Notes under the pieces: model-generated
The model's database searches: none
What the model saw: only the letters and a program-made list of their open reading frames with translations
Told to the model about the DNA's origin: nothing
Origin: Tuctoria greenei
Taxonomy: Eukaryota > Streptophyta > Magnoliopsida > Poales > Poaceae
Direction: 5' to 3'
DNA length: 64,000 nucleotides
NCBI GenBank assembly: GCA_036927565.1
Contig: JAYESD010000001.1
Span: 14,198,001 to 14,262,000, forward strand
Program-made: the position numbers and the translations under genes
Shown here: positions 46,052 through 56,519 of the stretch, piece after piece
Numbering within the stretch: the stretch's first letter is position 1
How the letters are laid out: each line of letters starts with the position of its first letter

Positions 46052-49000
46052 ATGCAAAACCAGCTCATGCAGACCATGATACAGACTATGGGACAACTGC
46101 AGGCTGGCAATATCAACAATCAGCCCCACATGCCTCCACCGCCACCCCCACCTCCTCATAACCGATTGGGAGAGTTTATGAGGACTAGGCCGCCAACCTT
46201 TGCTCAAGCTGCTGACCCTATGGACGCTGATGATTGGCTCAAGTCCGTGGAGAAGAAACTTGCCATTGTCCAATGTAGTGACCGGGAGAAGGTCCTATTT
46301 GCTTCTCATCAACTCGTTGGAGCAGCCGCCGATTGGTGGGATTCACTATGCAATGCTCATGAGAATCAAGAGAGGATCACCTGGGCCGAATTCAAGGAGA
46401 ACTTCCGTTCTCATTATGTGCCGGAAGGTGTTATGATCCTGAAGAGACAAAATTTTGAAAATCTAAGGCAAGGAAAATCAAGCGTGAGTGAATATCTCAA
46501 TAAGTTCACTCAACTCTCAAGATATGCGCCTGAGGATGTTAGCCGGGACAGCCGGAAGCAATACTTGTTCATGAGGGGATTGAACAATACGATCCAAGTA
46601 CAATTGCTCAACTGTGATTGTATCAATTTCCAGAAGCTTGTGGACAAGGCAATTGTGGTTGAAAACAAGATCCGTGAGATGGAGCAAGAAATCAAGAGGA
46701 AGGCGCCATATCAAGGACAACAACAAGGAAGTAATGTGCGCCCTCGCTTTGTGCCGTCCAATGCGCCTCATTACAGCTCCTCTATTCCTGCTCAGCGCCC
46801 TGGTTATGCACCGCGCCCAACTCAGTTTGTGCAGCAGCGCCCTGTTATGCAAGCAATGCCTTATGCACCTCGTGCTGATTTCCCTGGAACCAATGCTCAA
46901 AACCAAGCTCGTCCCAATAATTCTGGTGGAGTCAAGAGGTGCTATACTTGTGGAGAAGTTGGACACTTTGCGAATCAATGTCCTAAGTCAGGCCTTGGTC
47001 AAGGAAGCAATGCGCCGAGGCAAAACCCAAGACCCAATGGAGGACAGCCACACGGAAGCCGTGGACAGCAGAATTTTGCTCGTGGTAACGTGAACCATGT
47101 CTCTACGGAGGATGCTCAACAAGCGGATGACGTGGTCATTGGTATGTTTCTCGCCAACTCCAATCCCGCGACTATGTTATTTGATTCTGGAGCATCGCAT
47201 TCATTCATTGCATCAAAGTATGTTGCCAAGTATAGTTTGCCTATCTCTCATATGAAGTTTACTCTGTTGGTTAAGTCTCCTGGAGGAGAGATGAGGACAA
47301 ATATAGTATGTCCAAAAGTAAGCCTTAGAATAAGGGGGGTAGACTTCTCCGCCAACCTCATTGTTTTGGATTCTCAAGGATTGGACATTATACTTGGTAT
47401 GGACTGGTTAAGGAAGCACAATGGAGTTATTGAGTGTGCCACGAAGACGGTGAAGTTGACCAATGAGGAAGGGATCACCGTAGAGTTTGAAGCATCTCAA
47501 ACCGCACCGAAGCAATTGGAGCTGAACCATGTGGACGGTGCCGCAATTGAGGAGATTCCGGTAGTGTGTGAATTTTTGGATGTTTTTCCAGATGAGTTGC
47601 CAGGTATGCCACCCGATCGAGACATTGAGTTTGTTATTGATTTAATACCTGGAACTGCACCTATAGCTAAGAGGCCGTATAGGATGCCTCCTAAGGAATT
47701 AGCAGAGCTCAAGAAGCAGATTCAAGAACAACTAGAGAAGGGTTTTATTCGCCCTAGCTCTTCACCTTGGGGAGCGCCTGTTCTATTTGTGGACAAGAAG
47801 GATGGAACGCAAATGATGTGTGTGGATTACCGAGCTCTCAACGAGGTAACAATCAAGAACAAGTATACCTTGCCACGTATAGAAGACTTGTTTGATCAGA
47901 TGAAGGGTGCTTGTGTCTTCTCTAAGATTGATTTGAGGTCGGGATACTTTCAAATGAAGATTAGACCATCAGACATACCCAAGACAGCTTTTAGGACACG
48001 ATATGGATCTTATGAGTACACTGTGATGTCTTTTGGATTGACAAATGCACCTGCCTACTTTATGTACCTCATGAATAAAGTCTTCATGGAGTACTTGGAC
48101 AAGTTCGTTGTGGTGTTCATCGATGATATTATGATCTACTCGAAGGATGAGAAGGAACACGAGGAACACTTGAAGCTTACGCTGCAGAAATTGAGGGAGC
48201 ACCAATTGTACGCCAAGTTCAGTAAATGTCAATTCTGGTTACGGGAAGTTTCTTTCTTAGGCCACATTATTTCCGGAGGAGGAGTATCGGTTGACCCCGG
48301 TAAAGTGAGAGATGTGTTGAAGTGGGAACCACCGCAGAATGTTAAGGAAATCCGGAGTTTCCTGGGAATGGCTGGATATTACCGCCGATTCATCAAGGAT
48401 TTCTCCAAAATAGCCAAGCCTATGACCGAATTACTCATGAAAGGGAAGGCATTCCGATGGACTCAAGCTTGTCAGGATAGCTTTGAGGAGTTAAAGAAAA
48501 GGTTGACAACCGCGTCGGTGTTAGTATTACCGGACGTAAGCAAGAGTTTCGACATCTATTGTGACGCATCAAGACAAGGACTTGGATGTGTATTGATGCA
48601 AGAAGGTCAAGTGGTCGCCTATGCGTCAAGACAATTGAAGAAACATGAGCAGAATTACCCAACACATGATTTAGAACTTGCAGCCGTGGTACATGCATTG
48701 AAAATTTGGAGACACTATATTCTTGGACATAGGTGTGAAATTTATACGGATCACAAGAGTCTTAAGTATATTTTCACCCAGACAGATCTGAATTTGAGGC
48801 AACGAAGATGGTTGGAGCTTATCAAGGATTATGATGTGGGAATCAACTATCATCCGGGAAAAGCCAATGTAGTAGCCGATGCTTTGAGTCGGAAAGGAAT
48901 AAGCCATCAACTTACAGTTCGAGAGTTACCGTCCGAGTTATGTAAGGAGTTTGAACGGTTGAACCTCGGGTTTGTAAATGAGATGGAGATGATGGAGTTA

Positions 49001-50548
49001 AATCCGACCTTGGAGCAAGAAATTCGAGAAGCACAGACCACAGATGAGGAGATCAAGGAAATCAAGGAAAGAATCGAAGAAGGGAGAGAATTCAGATTTG
49101 ATGAAGACGAACATGGTACCTTATGGATTGGAAAGAGAATTGTTGTGCCTAATGTAAAGCATATTCGAGAAACAATATTAAAGGAGGCACATGACCCGCC
49201 ATACTCAATTCACCCTGGTTGTACGAAGATGTACAAAGACTTGAAGACTTGCTATTGGTGGAATAGCATGAAGAGGGACATAGCTGAATACGTAGCACTG
49301 TGTGATGTGTGCCAACGAGTCAAGGCAGAACATCAAAGGCCAGCCGGATTATTGCAACCGTTGAAGATTCCAGAATGGAAGTGGGAAGAAATTGGAATGG
49401 ACTTCATAGTTGGGTTACCCCGTACTCAGTCCGGGTATGACTCAATTTGGGTAATTGTGGATCGCTTAACCAAGTCAGCTCATTTTGTCCCTGTGAAGAC
49501 CAAATATACAGCTGCACGATTGGCCGAAATATACATGGAGCATATTGTGTGTCGACATGGAGTCCCTAAGAAGATAGTCTCGGATAGAGGTTCTCAATTT
49601 ACCTCCAGATTTTGGCAGAAATTGCATGAAGCTTTGGGGACGAGGTTGAATTTTAGTTCAGCATATCATCCTCAAACGGACGGACAAACCGAGAGGACAA
49701 ATCAGATTTTGGAGGACATGTTAAGAGCTTGTGCATTAAAGCATGGGAAAATTTGGGATAAAAGCTTGCCATACGCAGAATTTTCATACAACAATAGTTA
49801 CCAAGCAAGTTTGAAAATGTCACCATATGAAGAACTTTATGGGAGGAAGTGTAGGACACCTTTATTCTGGAATGAGGCAGGAGAAACTCAAGTATTTGGT
49901 CCGGATGTGTTGCAAGAAGCCGAAAAGCAAGTCCAAATAATTCGTGAAAATTTGAGGGCTGCCCAATCAAGACAAAAAGGCTATGCAGACAATAGAAGAA
50001 GGAAATTAGCCTTTGAAATTGGAGATTTTGTTTACCTCAAGGTGTCACCTATGAGAGGTCATAAGAGGTTTAACATAAGAGGCAAGCTCGCACCTCGCTA
50101 TATTGGACCATTCAAGATTTTGGACAAAAGAGGAGAAGTAGCATATAAGTTGGAGATGCCAGCTCATCTTTCAGACGTACACGACGTATTTCACGTATCT
50201 CAACTTAAGAAGTGTCTCAGGGTGCCGGAAGAACAAGTGCCAATGGACGAGTTAGAACTTCAGGAGGATTTGTCTTATGTTGAGCAACCTATCCAGATCT
50301 TGGACGTGAAGGAAAGGGTCACGAGAAATAAGAGGATCCGTTGGTGCAAAGTGCAATGGAAACACCATACAGAAGCCGAAGCTACGTGGGAACGTGAAGA
50401 AGACTTGAAGGCAGAATTCCCGCATCTTTTCTCCACGCTGTCGAATCTCGAGGGCGAGATTCACTTTAAGGGGGGTAGGTTTGTAACACCCTCAATTTTC
50501 GCATCCTGCATTGCATACATGATCATGCATCAAACATTAGAGGGATAA
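46052..50548 (+). CDS. Gag-pol polyprotein of C, chromodomain Ty3/gypsy (Tekay type)
   Basis: 1,498 residues from the first ATG of the open frame. In order: gag capsid (about 75-175, WWDSLCNAHENQERITW); zinc knuckle CYTCGEVGHFANQC (297-310); protease DSGASHSF (378); RT with KIDLRSGYFQ (Asp 627) and VVFIDDIMIYS (689-692); RNase H (DASRQGLG, Asp 838; DHKSLKYIF); integrase zinc part (CDVCQR) and core with GMDF Asp 1117, VSDRGSQF Asp 1178, TDGQTERTN Glu 1214; GPY-type region (GPFKILDKRGEVAYKLEMP); chromodomain-like end (VQWKHHTEAEATWEREEDL, about 1430-1460). Length and motif set are complete for the family. The frame passes through the polypurine tract and stops 67 bp inside the 3' LTR. Limits: the original start is frameshifted and the 5' LTR is inverted, so expression from its own promoter is doubtful. 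Confidence 0.9.
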   Translation: MQNQLMQTMIQTMGQLQAGNINNQPHMPPPPPPPPHNRLGEFMRTRPPTFAQAADPMDADDWLKSVEKKLAIVQCSDREKVLFASHQLVGAAADWWDSLCNAHENQERITWAEFKENFRSHYVPEGVMILKRQNFENLRQGKSSVSEYLNKFTQLSRYAPEDVSRDSRKQYLFMRGLNNTIQVQLLNCDCINFQKLVDKAIVVENKIREMEQEIKRKAPYQGQQQGSNVRPRFVPSNAPHYSSSIPAQRPGYAPRPTQFVQQRPVMQAMPYAPRADFPGTNAQNQARPNNSGGVKRCYTCGEVGHFANQCPKSGLGQGSNAPRQNPRPNGGQPHGSRGQQNFARGNVNHVSTEDAQQADDVVIGMFLANSNPATMLFDSGASHSFIASKYVAKYSLPISHMKFTLLVKSPGGEMRTNIVCPKVSLRIRGVDFSANLIVLDSQGLDIILGMDWLRKHNGVIECATKTVKLTNEEGITVEFEASQTAPKQLELNHVDGAAIEEIPVVCEFLDVFPDELPGMPPDRDIEFVIDLIPGTAPIAKRPYRMPPKELAELKKQIQEQLEKGFIRPSSSPWGAPVLFVDKKDGTQMMCVDYRALNEVTIKNKYTLPRIEDLFDQMKGACVFSKIDLRSGYFQMKIRPSDIPKTAFRTRYGSYEYTVMSFGLTNAPAYFMYLMNKVFMEYLDKFVVVFIDDIMIYSKDEKEHEEHLKLTLQKLREHQLYAKFSKCQFWLREVSFLGHIISGGGVSVDPGKVRDVLKWEPPQNVKEIRSFLGMAGYYRRFIKDFSKIAKPMTELLMKGKAFRWTQACQDSFEELKKRLTTASVLVLPDVSKSFDIYCDASRQGLGCVLMQEGQVVAYASRQLKKHEQNYPTHDLELAAVVHALKIWRHYILGHRCEIYTDHKSLKYIFTQTDLNLRQRRWLELIKDYDVGINYHPGKANVVADALSRKGISHQLTVRELPSELCKEFERLNLGFVNEMEMMELNPTLEQEIREAQTTDEEIKEIKERIEEGREFRFDEDEHGTLWIGKRIVVPNVKHIRETILKEAHDPPYSIHPGCTKMYKDLKTCYWWNSMKRDIAEYVALCDVCQRVKAEHQRPAGLLQPLKIPEWKWEEIGMDFIVGLPRTQSGYDSIWVIVDRLTKSAHFVPVKTKYTAARLAEIYMEHIVCRHGVPKKIVSDRGSQFTSRFWQKLHEALGTRLNFSSAYHPQTDGQTERTNQILEDMLRACALKHGKIWDKSLPYAEFSYNNSYQASLKMSPYEELYGRKCRTPLFWNEAGETQVFGPDVLQEAEKQVQIIRENLRAAQSRQKGYADNRRRKLAFEIGDFVYLKVSPMRGHKRFNIRGKLAPRYIGPFKILDKRGEVAYKLEMPAHLSDVHDVFHVSQLKKCLRVPEEQVPMDELELQEDLSYVEQPIQILDVKERVTRNKRIRWCKVQWKHHTEAEATWEREEDLKAEFPHLFSTLSNLEGEIHFKGGRFVTPSIFASCIAYMIMHQTLEG
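50468..50479 (+). other. Polypurine tract of C
   Basis: AAGGGGGGTAGG, two bases before the 3' LTR and within the pol frame (FKGGR). Confidence 0.8.
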
Positions 50549-51206
50549 AAGAATAAAAGAAAAGATAAAACATACATATATGTATGTAGCAAAAGAAGAA
50601 ATTAAAATAATAATAGTAATAGATAAATATATATATATATATAAATAAATCATGTAATAATAAATATATATATATATAAAATAATGAATAAATAAATGAA
50701 TAAGACAAATAAAATAAATAAAATATAATTAGTAAAATATATAATAATAATATAAAAAGAATAAAAAATAATAAAATAAAAATAAAATATATATATAAAA
50801 TAATAATAATAATAATAAATAATATAAAAAAAAAAGAAAAAAAAACCCGCCGGCCAGGCCGCCGACCGGCCCAGCCGGCAACGCCCCGCCAGCCGCCCTC
50901 CCACGCTGCGGCCGCCCCGCGGGCCCCGCTTGTCGCTGCCGCCTGCCGCTGGGCACGCGCCCGAGGCGCCCAGCCCGCGTCGACCGGCCTGGGCCCCACC
51001 CCGCTGCGCCCTCCCACCCGCCGCGCTCCCACCCGGGCCCCGCTTGACGCCTGCCGACAGCCGCCCCGCGCCAGCCAGCCCGCCTCTCGGCCCCCGCGCC
51101 TTGGCCCCGCGTCTGACTCCCGCTCGCGCGCGCGCGATTCCCGCCACCGCCCGGACCGCGATTCCCGCGCCAGCCGGCCCTAGCGCTCTACCGCGTGGCC
51201 TCCACC

Positions 51207-51216
51207 CTATAAAAAG
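51207..51216 (+). promoter_or_regulatory. TATA box of LTR C (right)
   Basis: CTATAAAAAG after the GC-rich block. It points rightward, so reads from it would be antisense to the pol and gag of S2. Confidence 0.6.
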
Positions 51217-52685
51217 GACCGTAGGTCCTAGGTTTTCCCCCCCATCCCAACAGCACGCCGCCTCCACGATAGAGCCCGCCGCCGGAATAGAGAAAAAAAG
51301 GAGGCACCAGGAGGCTGCGCCAGGGGAAGAAAAGGAAGAAAAAAGAGGGGAAGAAGAGGAGGGTGCCACCGTCCACCGGAGATCCTCGCCGTCGTCGTGC
51401 CGCCGAAGGACTGCTGCGCCATCCACTTCGTCTACGCGTCGCATTTATTCCGCAACTGTCAAGCCGTCAGATCTACGGTAGGATTCGTTCCCGATGCGAA
51501 TTTTGGCGACGCATTAGATCTAATAGACATAAATTGATTTTAGTTGCACCATAATTTTATTTTCAGCAGCATTAATCCACGTTAAAATCCCCGTAAACTC
51601 ATATGAACACGTATGAACTAGTTGCATCTAATTAATAAACAACCCTAGTTAATTAATTAATTGGTCCTTGCATGCATGCATATCATCGCATGTTGATTAA
51701 TGGGTGTGCATCATGTTGAATTGTATGTATTTTCTTGTATGTGTGATCACAAGTAGAGGGAAGTGCTCAAGAGGTCGTGTACGAAGATTTCCAGAAACAA
51801 GAATTCGAAGCGCTTGAACAACCCTATCCGCCGGAGCAAGGCAAGTGTCCTTGAAGCATATTGATCCTGTTTTAAAATAAATGTTTTGTTTGCAAAATTG
51901 CATGCTTGTGTCAAATTGATGGGAATCCTATGGTAGGAAGTTTACTAGTTTTGTTTGACCACCCTTGTCACCTGGAATTTATGGTAGAGAGTCGGGAAGG
52001 GTTTTACCTCTTTGCTTCGCTTAATTAATTGGGATGGAAAAACCAACACTACACATTTAATTATGTATTAATGATATTCTGGTTAATGTGAACTGGTCGA
52101 TACGGTATGGTGATGGGTGATCTAAGCAAGCCTGGTATGTGGATGGGTTGGATGTTATGGTGGTTTGCTTGCTTTAGATCTAAGGACCGGTTCATGCGAG
52201 AATAAGCCAGGACTACAGTGCCACCACGAGGCCAAGTTATGGGTGCGGCGTAGCTGATTAATTAGGGCTTTGCTAGTGCTGTTTGGACCATTGTGGATGC
52301 TCGGGGAAGGGGTAGTCGGATTGGGTTGTTGATGAATGGTGGGACTACCCTGGGATCCGAATGGCTCAAGAGGGGGCCCTTGGTTGAAGATGTGCTCAGT
52401 TGGAGGCATCGCCACCGGTGAAACCTCAGTGGGGTCTAAATAGGCTAGTAATCCCTTTGTAAAGGCTATTTTGTGATCTCTTGGCCACACACCAACGGAA
52501 GTGTGTAATATGACTGACGGGTCATGGGCATAAGGGAGATTCTTAGTCGCCGAAAGGTGATGAAATCACGAACACGTGGGTAAAGAGGTACAAACTCTGC
52601 AGAGTAATTAAAACTATCATGATAGCCGTGCTCCCGGTTATGAGCACCTGGACAACTTCCATGATTAGAGGGAAATTGGGATTTG

Positions 52686-52760
52686 GGATGGTTATGATTA
52701 TGATTATGGTTATGGTTATGGTTATGGTTATGATCATGGTTATGGATGGAATTATGGTTT
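52686..52760 (+). repeat. TATGGT hexamer microsatellite
   Basis: Several TATGGT/TATGAT units. The mirror copy is at about 43565-43645, and shorter or diverged forms are in LTRs A and B (16880-16930, 35385-35405, 13920-13990). Confidence 0.8.
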
Positions 52761-53327
52761 ATGACATTGATTATGGTTATTGATAATGGTGAATTATGGA
52801 CTGGTATTATTATGGTTACATGGTTTATGATGGGATTACTTCACATACATATAATATATTGCTTTTCAAATGTTTTACCGTACTTTTCAGCACTTAGCCA
52901 TTATTACATTCGTCATTTGAATCAGCCACATGTCATACTTTCCACACTTGCTGAGTACGACATGTACTCACTCTTGCAATCCCCCACCCCAACAGTTGCA
53001 GGTCAGAATTGTGAGTTTAATGGCGATAATGTGGAGATCTAGGCCGTGTCTACCGTCAGCTTGCCTGTGGTGTTGCATGGAGCTGCGCTATCCCTTTTGC
53101 TTAGCTGCTTAATTGGCTTATTTCCGCTGCATTAGTTGAACTTGTCATTAATATTCATTAGAGCTTGTATTCGAGGATAATATAGTTGTGTAATAAAATT
53201 TGACAATTAATCTTGTTCTGTGGTAATTATCTGTATATCGTTTGTGATTGCACTCGTATATGTGTGATGAACATCCTGGGCACACATATGCGTTAGCTTG
53301 GTTCAGTTTTCGGAACCGGGCGTCACA

Positions 53328-53332
53328 AAAAC
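53328..53332. other. Target site duplication of C, right copy (AAAAC)
   Basis: Pairs with 42997-43001; the S2 integrase frame resumes at CCAAGTG. Confidence 0.9.
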
Positions 53333-54050
53333 CCAAGTGAAGCGAGAAAAATCATCAACAACTACTAAACCATATTTGTTACCGCCGATGCTTATGTAGG
53401 CAATTGGACCAAATAAGTCCATGTGAAGTAGCTCGAGCGGTCTTGTTGTAGTCATGACGTTCTTGGCGGGGTGAGGTGCTCCAACTTTCTTCCTGGCTTG
53501 GCACACGCTACAAGGCCTGTCTTTCTCAAACACAACATCCTTTAAACCTCGGATGTGATCGCCCTTGAGGAGTTTTTGAAGGTTCCTCATACCAACATGC
53601 GCTAGCCGTCTATGCTATAGCCAACCCATGTTGGTTTTTGCAATCAAGCATGTGTCAAGTTCAACTTTATCCTTGTTGAAGTCAACAAGATAGAGCTTTC
53701 CCTTTAACATACCCTTGAATGCAATGGAACCATCACTCCTCCTAGAAACGGTCACCCTCATTAGTGAATAAGCAATTATAACCTTTATCACATAATTGAG
53801 ATATGGACAGTAGGTTATAATCTATGGAATCAACATGTAATACATGAGAAAGTGTGTGTTTAGATGATATGGCAATTTTACCGGTACCGAGCACCTTCCC
53901 TTGACTATTATCTCCAAAATAGATGCCCTCATTTGGATCCTCATTCTCTTCATGTTCAACAAACATTCTTATTTCTCCGATCATATGGTTGGTGCAGCCA
54001 CTGTCTAACACCCATTTAGATCCACCGGAGGAATAGGCCTGCAAAAACAA
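53333..54050 (-). pseudogene. Sirevirus pol of S2, upstream half: protease and integrase N-part
   Basis: On the minus strand: protease WVLDSGCTNHM, then SHVLHVDSIDYNLLSISQL, a shift near 53745 (reading runs into a stop after NEGDRF where S1 reads NEGVTVSRR), then the HHCC part (CSVCQARKK) and integrase MDLFGPIAYISIGGNKYG to SRFTW, where C enters. It joins in sequence to 43001 on the other side of C. Confidence 0.8.
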
Positions 54051-54051
54051 T

Positions 54052-56466
54052 TTATGCCTTGGTTTTAGGTACCCAAGCTTGTTTGGGTCCTCGGAGGTTA
54101 GTCACAAGAGATTTGGGAACCCACACATGAGACTTGGTGTTCTTATGATGTGGCCCAACATAATGAGCAAAAACCTTTCCAAAATTATTTCTCATTAGGA
54201 CATATGATGCATCGAAAGTACTGAAAAGTAACTTTTGTTGTTTATATACAAAACTAGTCTGGGAGGCCGGACTTGTCCGGAGTACTGGACTTGTCCGGAC
54301 CCTCACTTGACTAGTCCGGTGGTCATGCATTTTGTACTTATTAATTTTTGATTTTCCAGTTTGGAAGGCTCCTCCCTTTACAAAGACATTGCTATCCCTG
54401 TTATTCTTATGGCTTCTAGCTTGTTGCTTTTCACCATGAGAGTAACCAATGCCATATTTGACATTTGGAGGTTTTGTGACCAAGTATGCACTACGTGCAT
54501 ATTTGATCTTCTCCTTGTCAAATATGCCACTTTGGGCAGGATGCTTATCCTTTGTAGAGGTTGGCTTGTCTTTCAAGGTGGTGTCAACTTTATTACATGT
54601 ACTAGTAGAAGCAACTTCAGTTTTAATGGGTTGAGAAGGTGAACTTGAGGAGGATGCAGGGTCACCTTGCTTGAGTGACTGAACTTGGACTTCAAGAATC
54701 TTGTTAACCTTGATTAGGTTAGCAAGTTCTTCCTTGATTGCAACATTTGAGTCGTTTAACTCCAAGCAAGCTTCCTTGCTTGAAGCTAACTCAACCTCTA
54801 GTGATTTTCTTTGATCCTTTTCAAGCTCTAGAAGTTTGTCAAGTTCGACATGTTCCTCCTTTTGGGAGATAATCATGTCCTCTTGACGATGTATCAACCT
54901 CTCCTTCTCAACAAGTTGATCAAGTAAAAATTTCATTTTTGTGGTGGTTTTCCTATCTAGTCCAATAAGCATATCCTCATTATCACTATTGATTTCATCA
55001 TCACTAGCATAGGAATGCACGGAAGGGGGTTTGGTGGTTACCTTGCATTTACCTTCCTTTGCCATGAGGCAAGTGCCATTTCCCTTCCATGCGCCGAGTG
55101 TAGGGAAGAGAGTAGACTTCTTGGATGTCTTCTCGATGGCTATGCTAGCCATCTCTTCTTCTTCGGATGATGAGGACTCATCATTTGAGTCCCACTCTTT
55201 CCCTATGTGAGCTTGTTCGGCTTGTTTCTTCTTCTTGAAAAACTTATTGGGTTGAGGCTTGGCTTCTTTGGTCTTCTTCTTGTTCTCTTCATATGGGCAA
55301 TCAACTATAAAGTGGTTATACTCACCAAAATTGTAGCATGCCCACCTCAACTTTGGCTTTGTTCTTTCCTTGTACTTTCCTTCGCTTGATTTAGTGCCTT
55401 GTCTCTTCTTCATTATTCTCTTGAACTTCTTCATGAACAGTATCATGTCTTCTTCATCTAATTCACTGCTCTCATCATCACCGTCTTCTTCTAGCTGAGC
55501 TTCTCGAGCTTCTTTAGATAGGGGCTTGAGGGTGGACTTCAAAGCAACCCCTTTCTTCTTTGCCGAGGTTAGGTCGACAATTTCCTTGACATGCTTTGCT
55601 TGTTTTTCCATCATCTCGAAATTGATGATTTTTCCAAGTAATTCATCCGGGGTCATTTTCTTGTATTCAGGGCTTTCTCTAATCATTGAGCATAAGGTGA
55701 CGTTGCGAGGCATGAAAGATCTAAGGATGAGCTTCACCACCTCATGGTCATTCCACTTCTTGCTTCCGTATGATCAAACCTTGTTGACGAGTGTCTTTAA
55801 TCAGTTGTACATATCTTGAGGTGACTCGTTTTCTTCGATTGCGAATCTTCCTAATTCGCCTTCAATCATTTTGATCTTTGCTTCACGCACATGTCGGTCA
55901 CCTTCATGTGCAGTTTGCAGTGTGTCCCATATCTCCTTAGCAATCTCGAGTCCATCCACCTTGGTGAACTCGTCCCGACTGAGCGAAGAGGTAATTACTG
56001 TCGCGGCTTGAGAATTTTGATGAATTGCCTGCTCTTGGCTTGGTGTGAGTTCTTCGTCGTCGTCTGGGATATCTATTCCTGTGCACACAATATGCCATAG
56101 ACTTGGATTGAGAGAGATTAGATGCATTTTCATATTTTGCCTCCACATCGAGTAATCACTTCCGTCAAAATGTGGGGCTTTTCCAAGTGGGATAGACAAA
56201 TAATGATTATTGTTGGAATTAAGACGATCATAGTTGAAAGGATATCGGGAGTAGTCGGTGTGACTACTCCCCTTCTTCTTCTCTTCAATCTTTACTTTCC
56301 CTTTGGAAAATTTCTTCTTTCTTAGGAGCGCCTTTAGTTCCAGCGTCTCCTCATCGTCGTCCTTGAAGTCTTGAATGGCTTCGAGGAGCTTCTCCACCTT
56401 TTGGTTCTTGTCATCATGAACCTTTTCTTGGTTGTTGCCCTTGTGGACGTCCTTCATGTCCGACAT
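54052..56466 (-). pseudogene. Sirevirus gag of S2
   Basis: Starts MSDMKDVHKGNNQEK at 56466. Two TGA stops lie close together (55801-55803 and 55774-55776), each standing where CGA is expected; the second matches the S1 stop at 25367. From 55740 to 54052 it is open for 562 codons: linker, zinc-knuckle site CYNFGEYNHFIVDC with the second Cys changed to Phe, Lys-rich stretch, coiled coil (RLIHRQEDMIISQKEEHVELD...), RTSP-like repeats (54262-54322) and the WVPKTKA end with TAA. Pol follows in the +1 frame, as in S1. Confidence 0.8.
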
Positions 56467-56503
56467 GATCTTCTTCGAGCGATTAGTCTCTTTCTTGAAG
56501 AAC

Positions 56504-56517
56504 CCGCTATGATACCA
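56504..56517 (-). other. Primer binding site of S2
   Basis: Minus strand TGGTATCATAGCGG; one base (CAGAG to CATAG) differs from the S1 site. Confidence 0.75.
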
Positions 56518-56519
56518 AT

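Larger units (their letters stand above)
43002..53327 (+). mobile_element. Tekay-type Ty3/gypsy element C with oppositely oriented LTRs
   Basis: The left end is TGTGACGCCCGG and the right end CCGGGCGTCACA, both being the U5 end of the LTR. A normal copy would start TGTAACACCC. The left arm 43002-45622 is the reverse complement of 50712-53327, then a 43-bp forward U5 stub and the primer site follow. Flanks are perfect 5-bp repeats. The inside holds one intact gag-pol frame and a normal polypurine tract and 3' LTR. C shares the downstream LTR half and polyprotein with A and B, but has a different U3. It is the youngest insertion of the nest. Confidence 0.9.
50482..53327 (+). repeat. 3' (right) LTR of C (2.85 kb)
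   Basis: TGTAACACCC to GGCGTCACA. Layout: AT-rich repeat (50555-50845), GC-rich block (50846-51190), TATA box CTATAAAAAG (51207), purine-rich leader, then from the GGCAAGTGTCCTTGA box (about 51840) a half shared with LTRs A and B, including a TATGGT repeat (52686-52745). It lacks the palindrome array. Confidence 0.9.
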
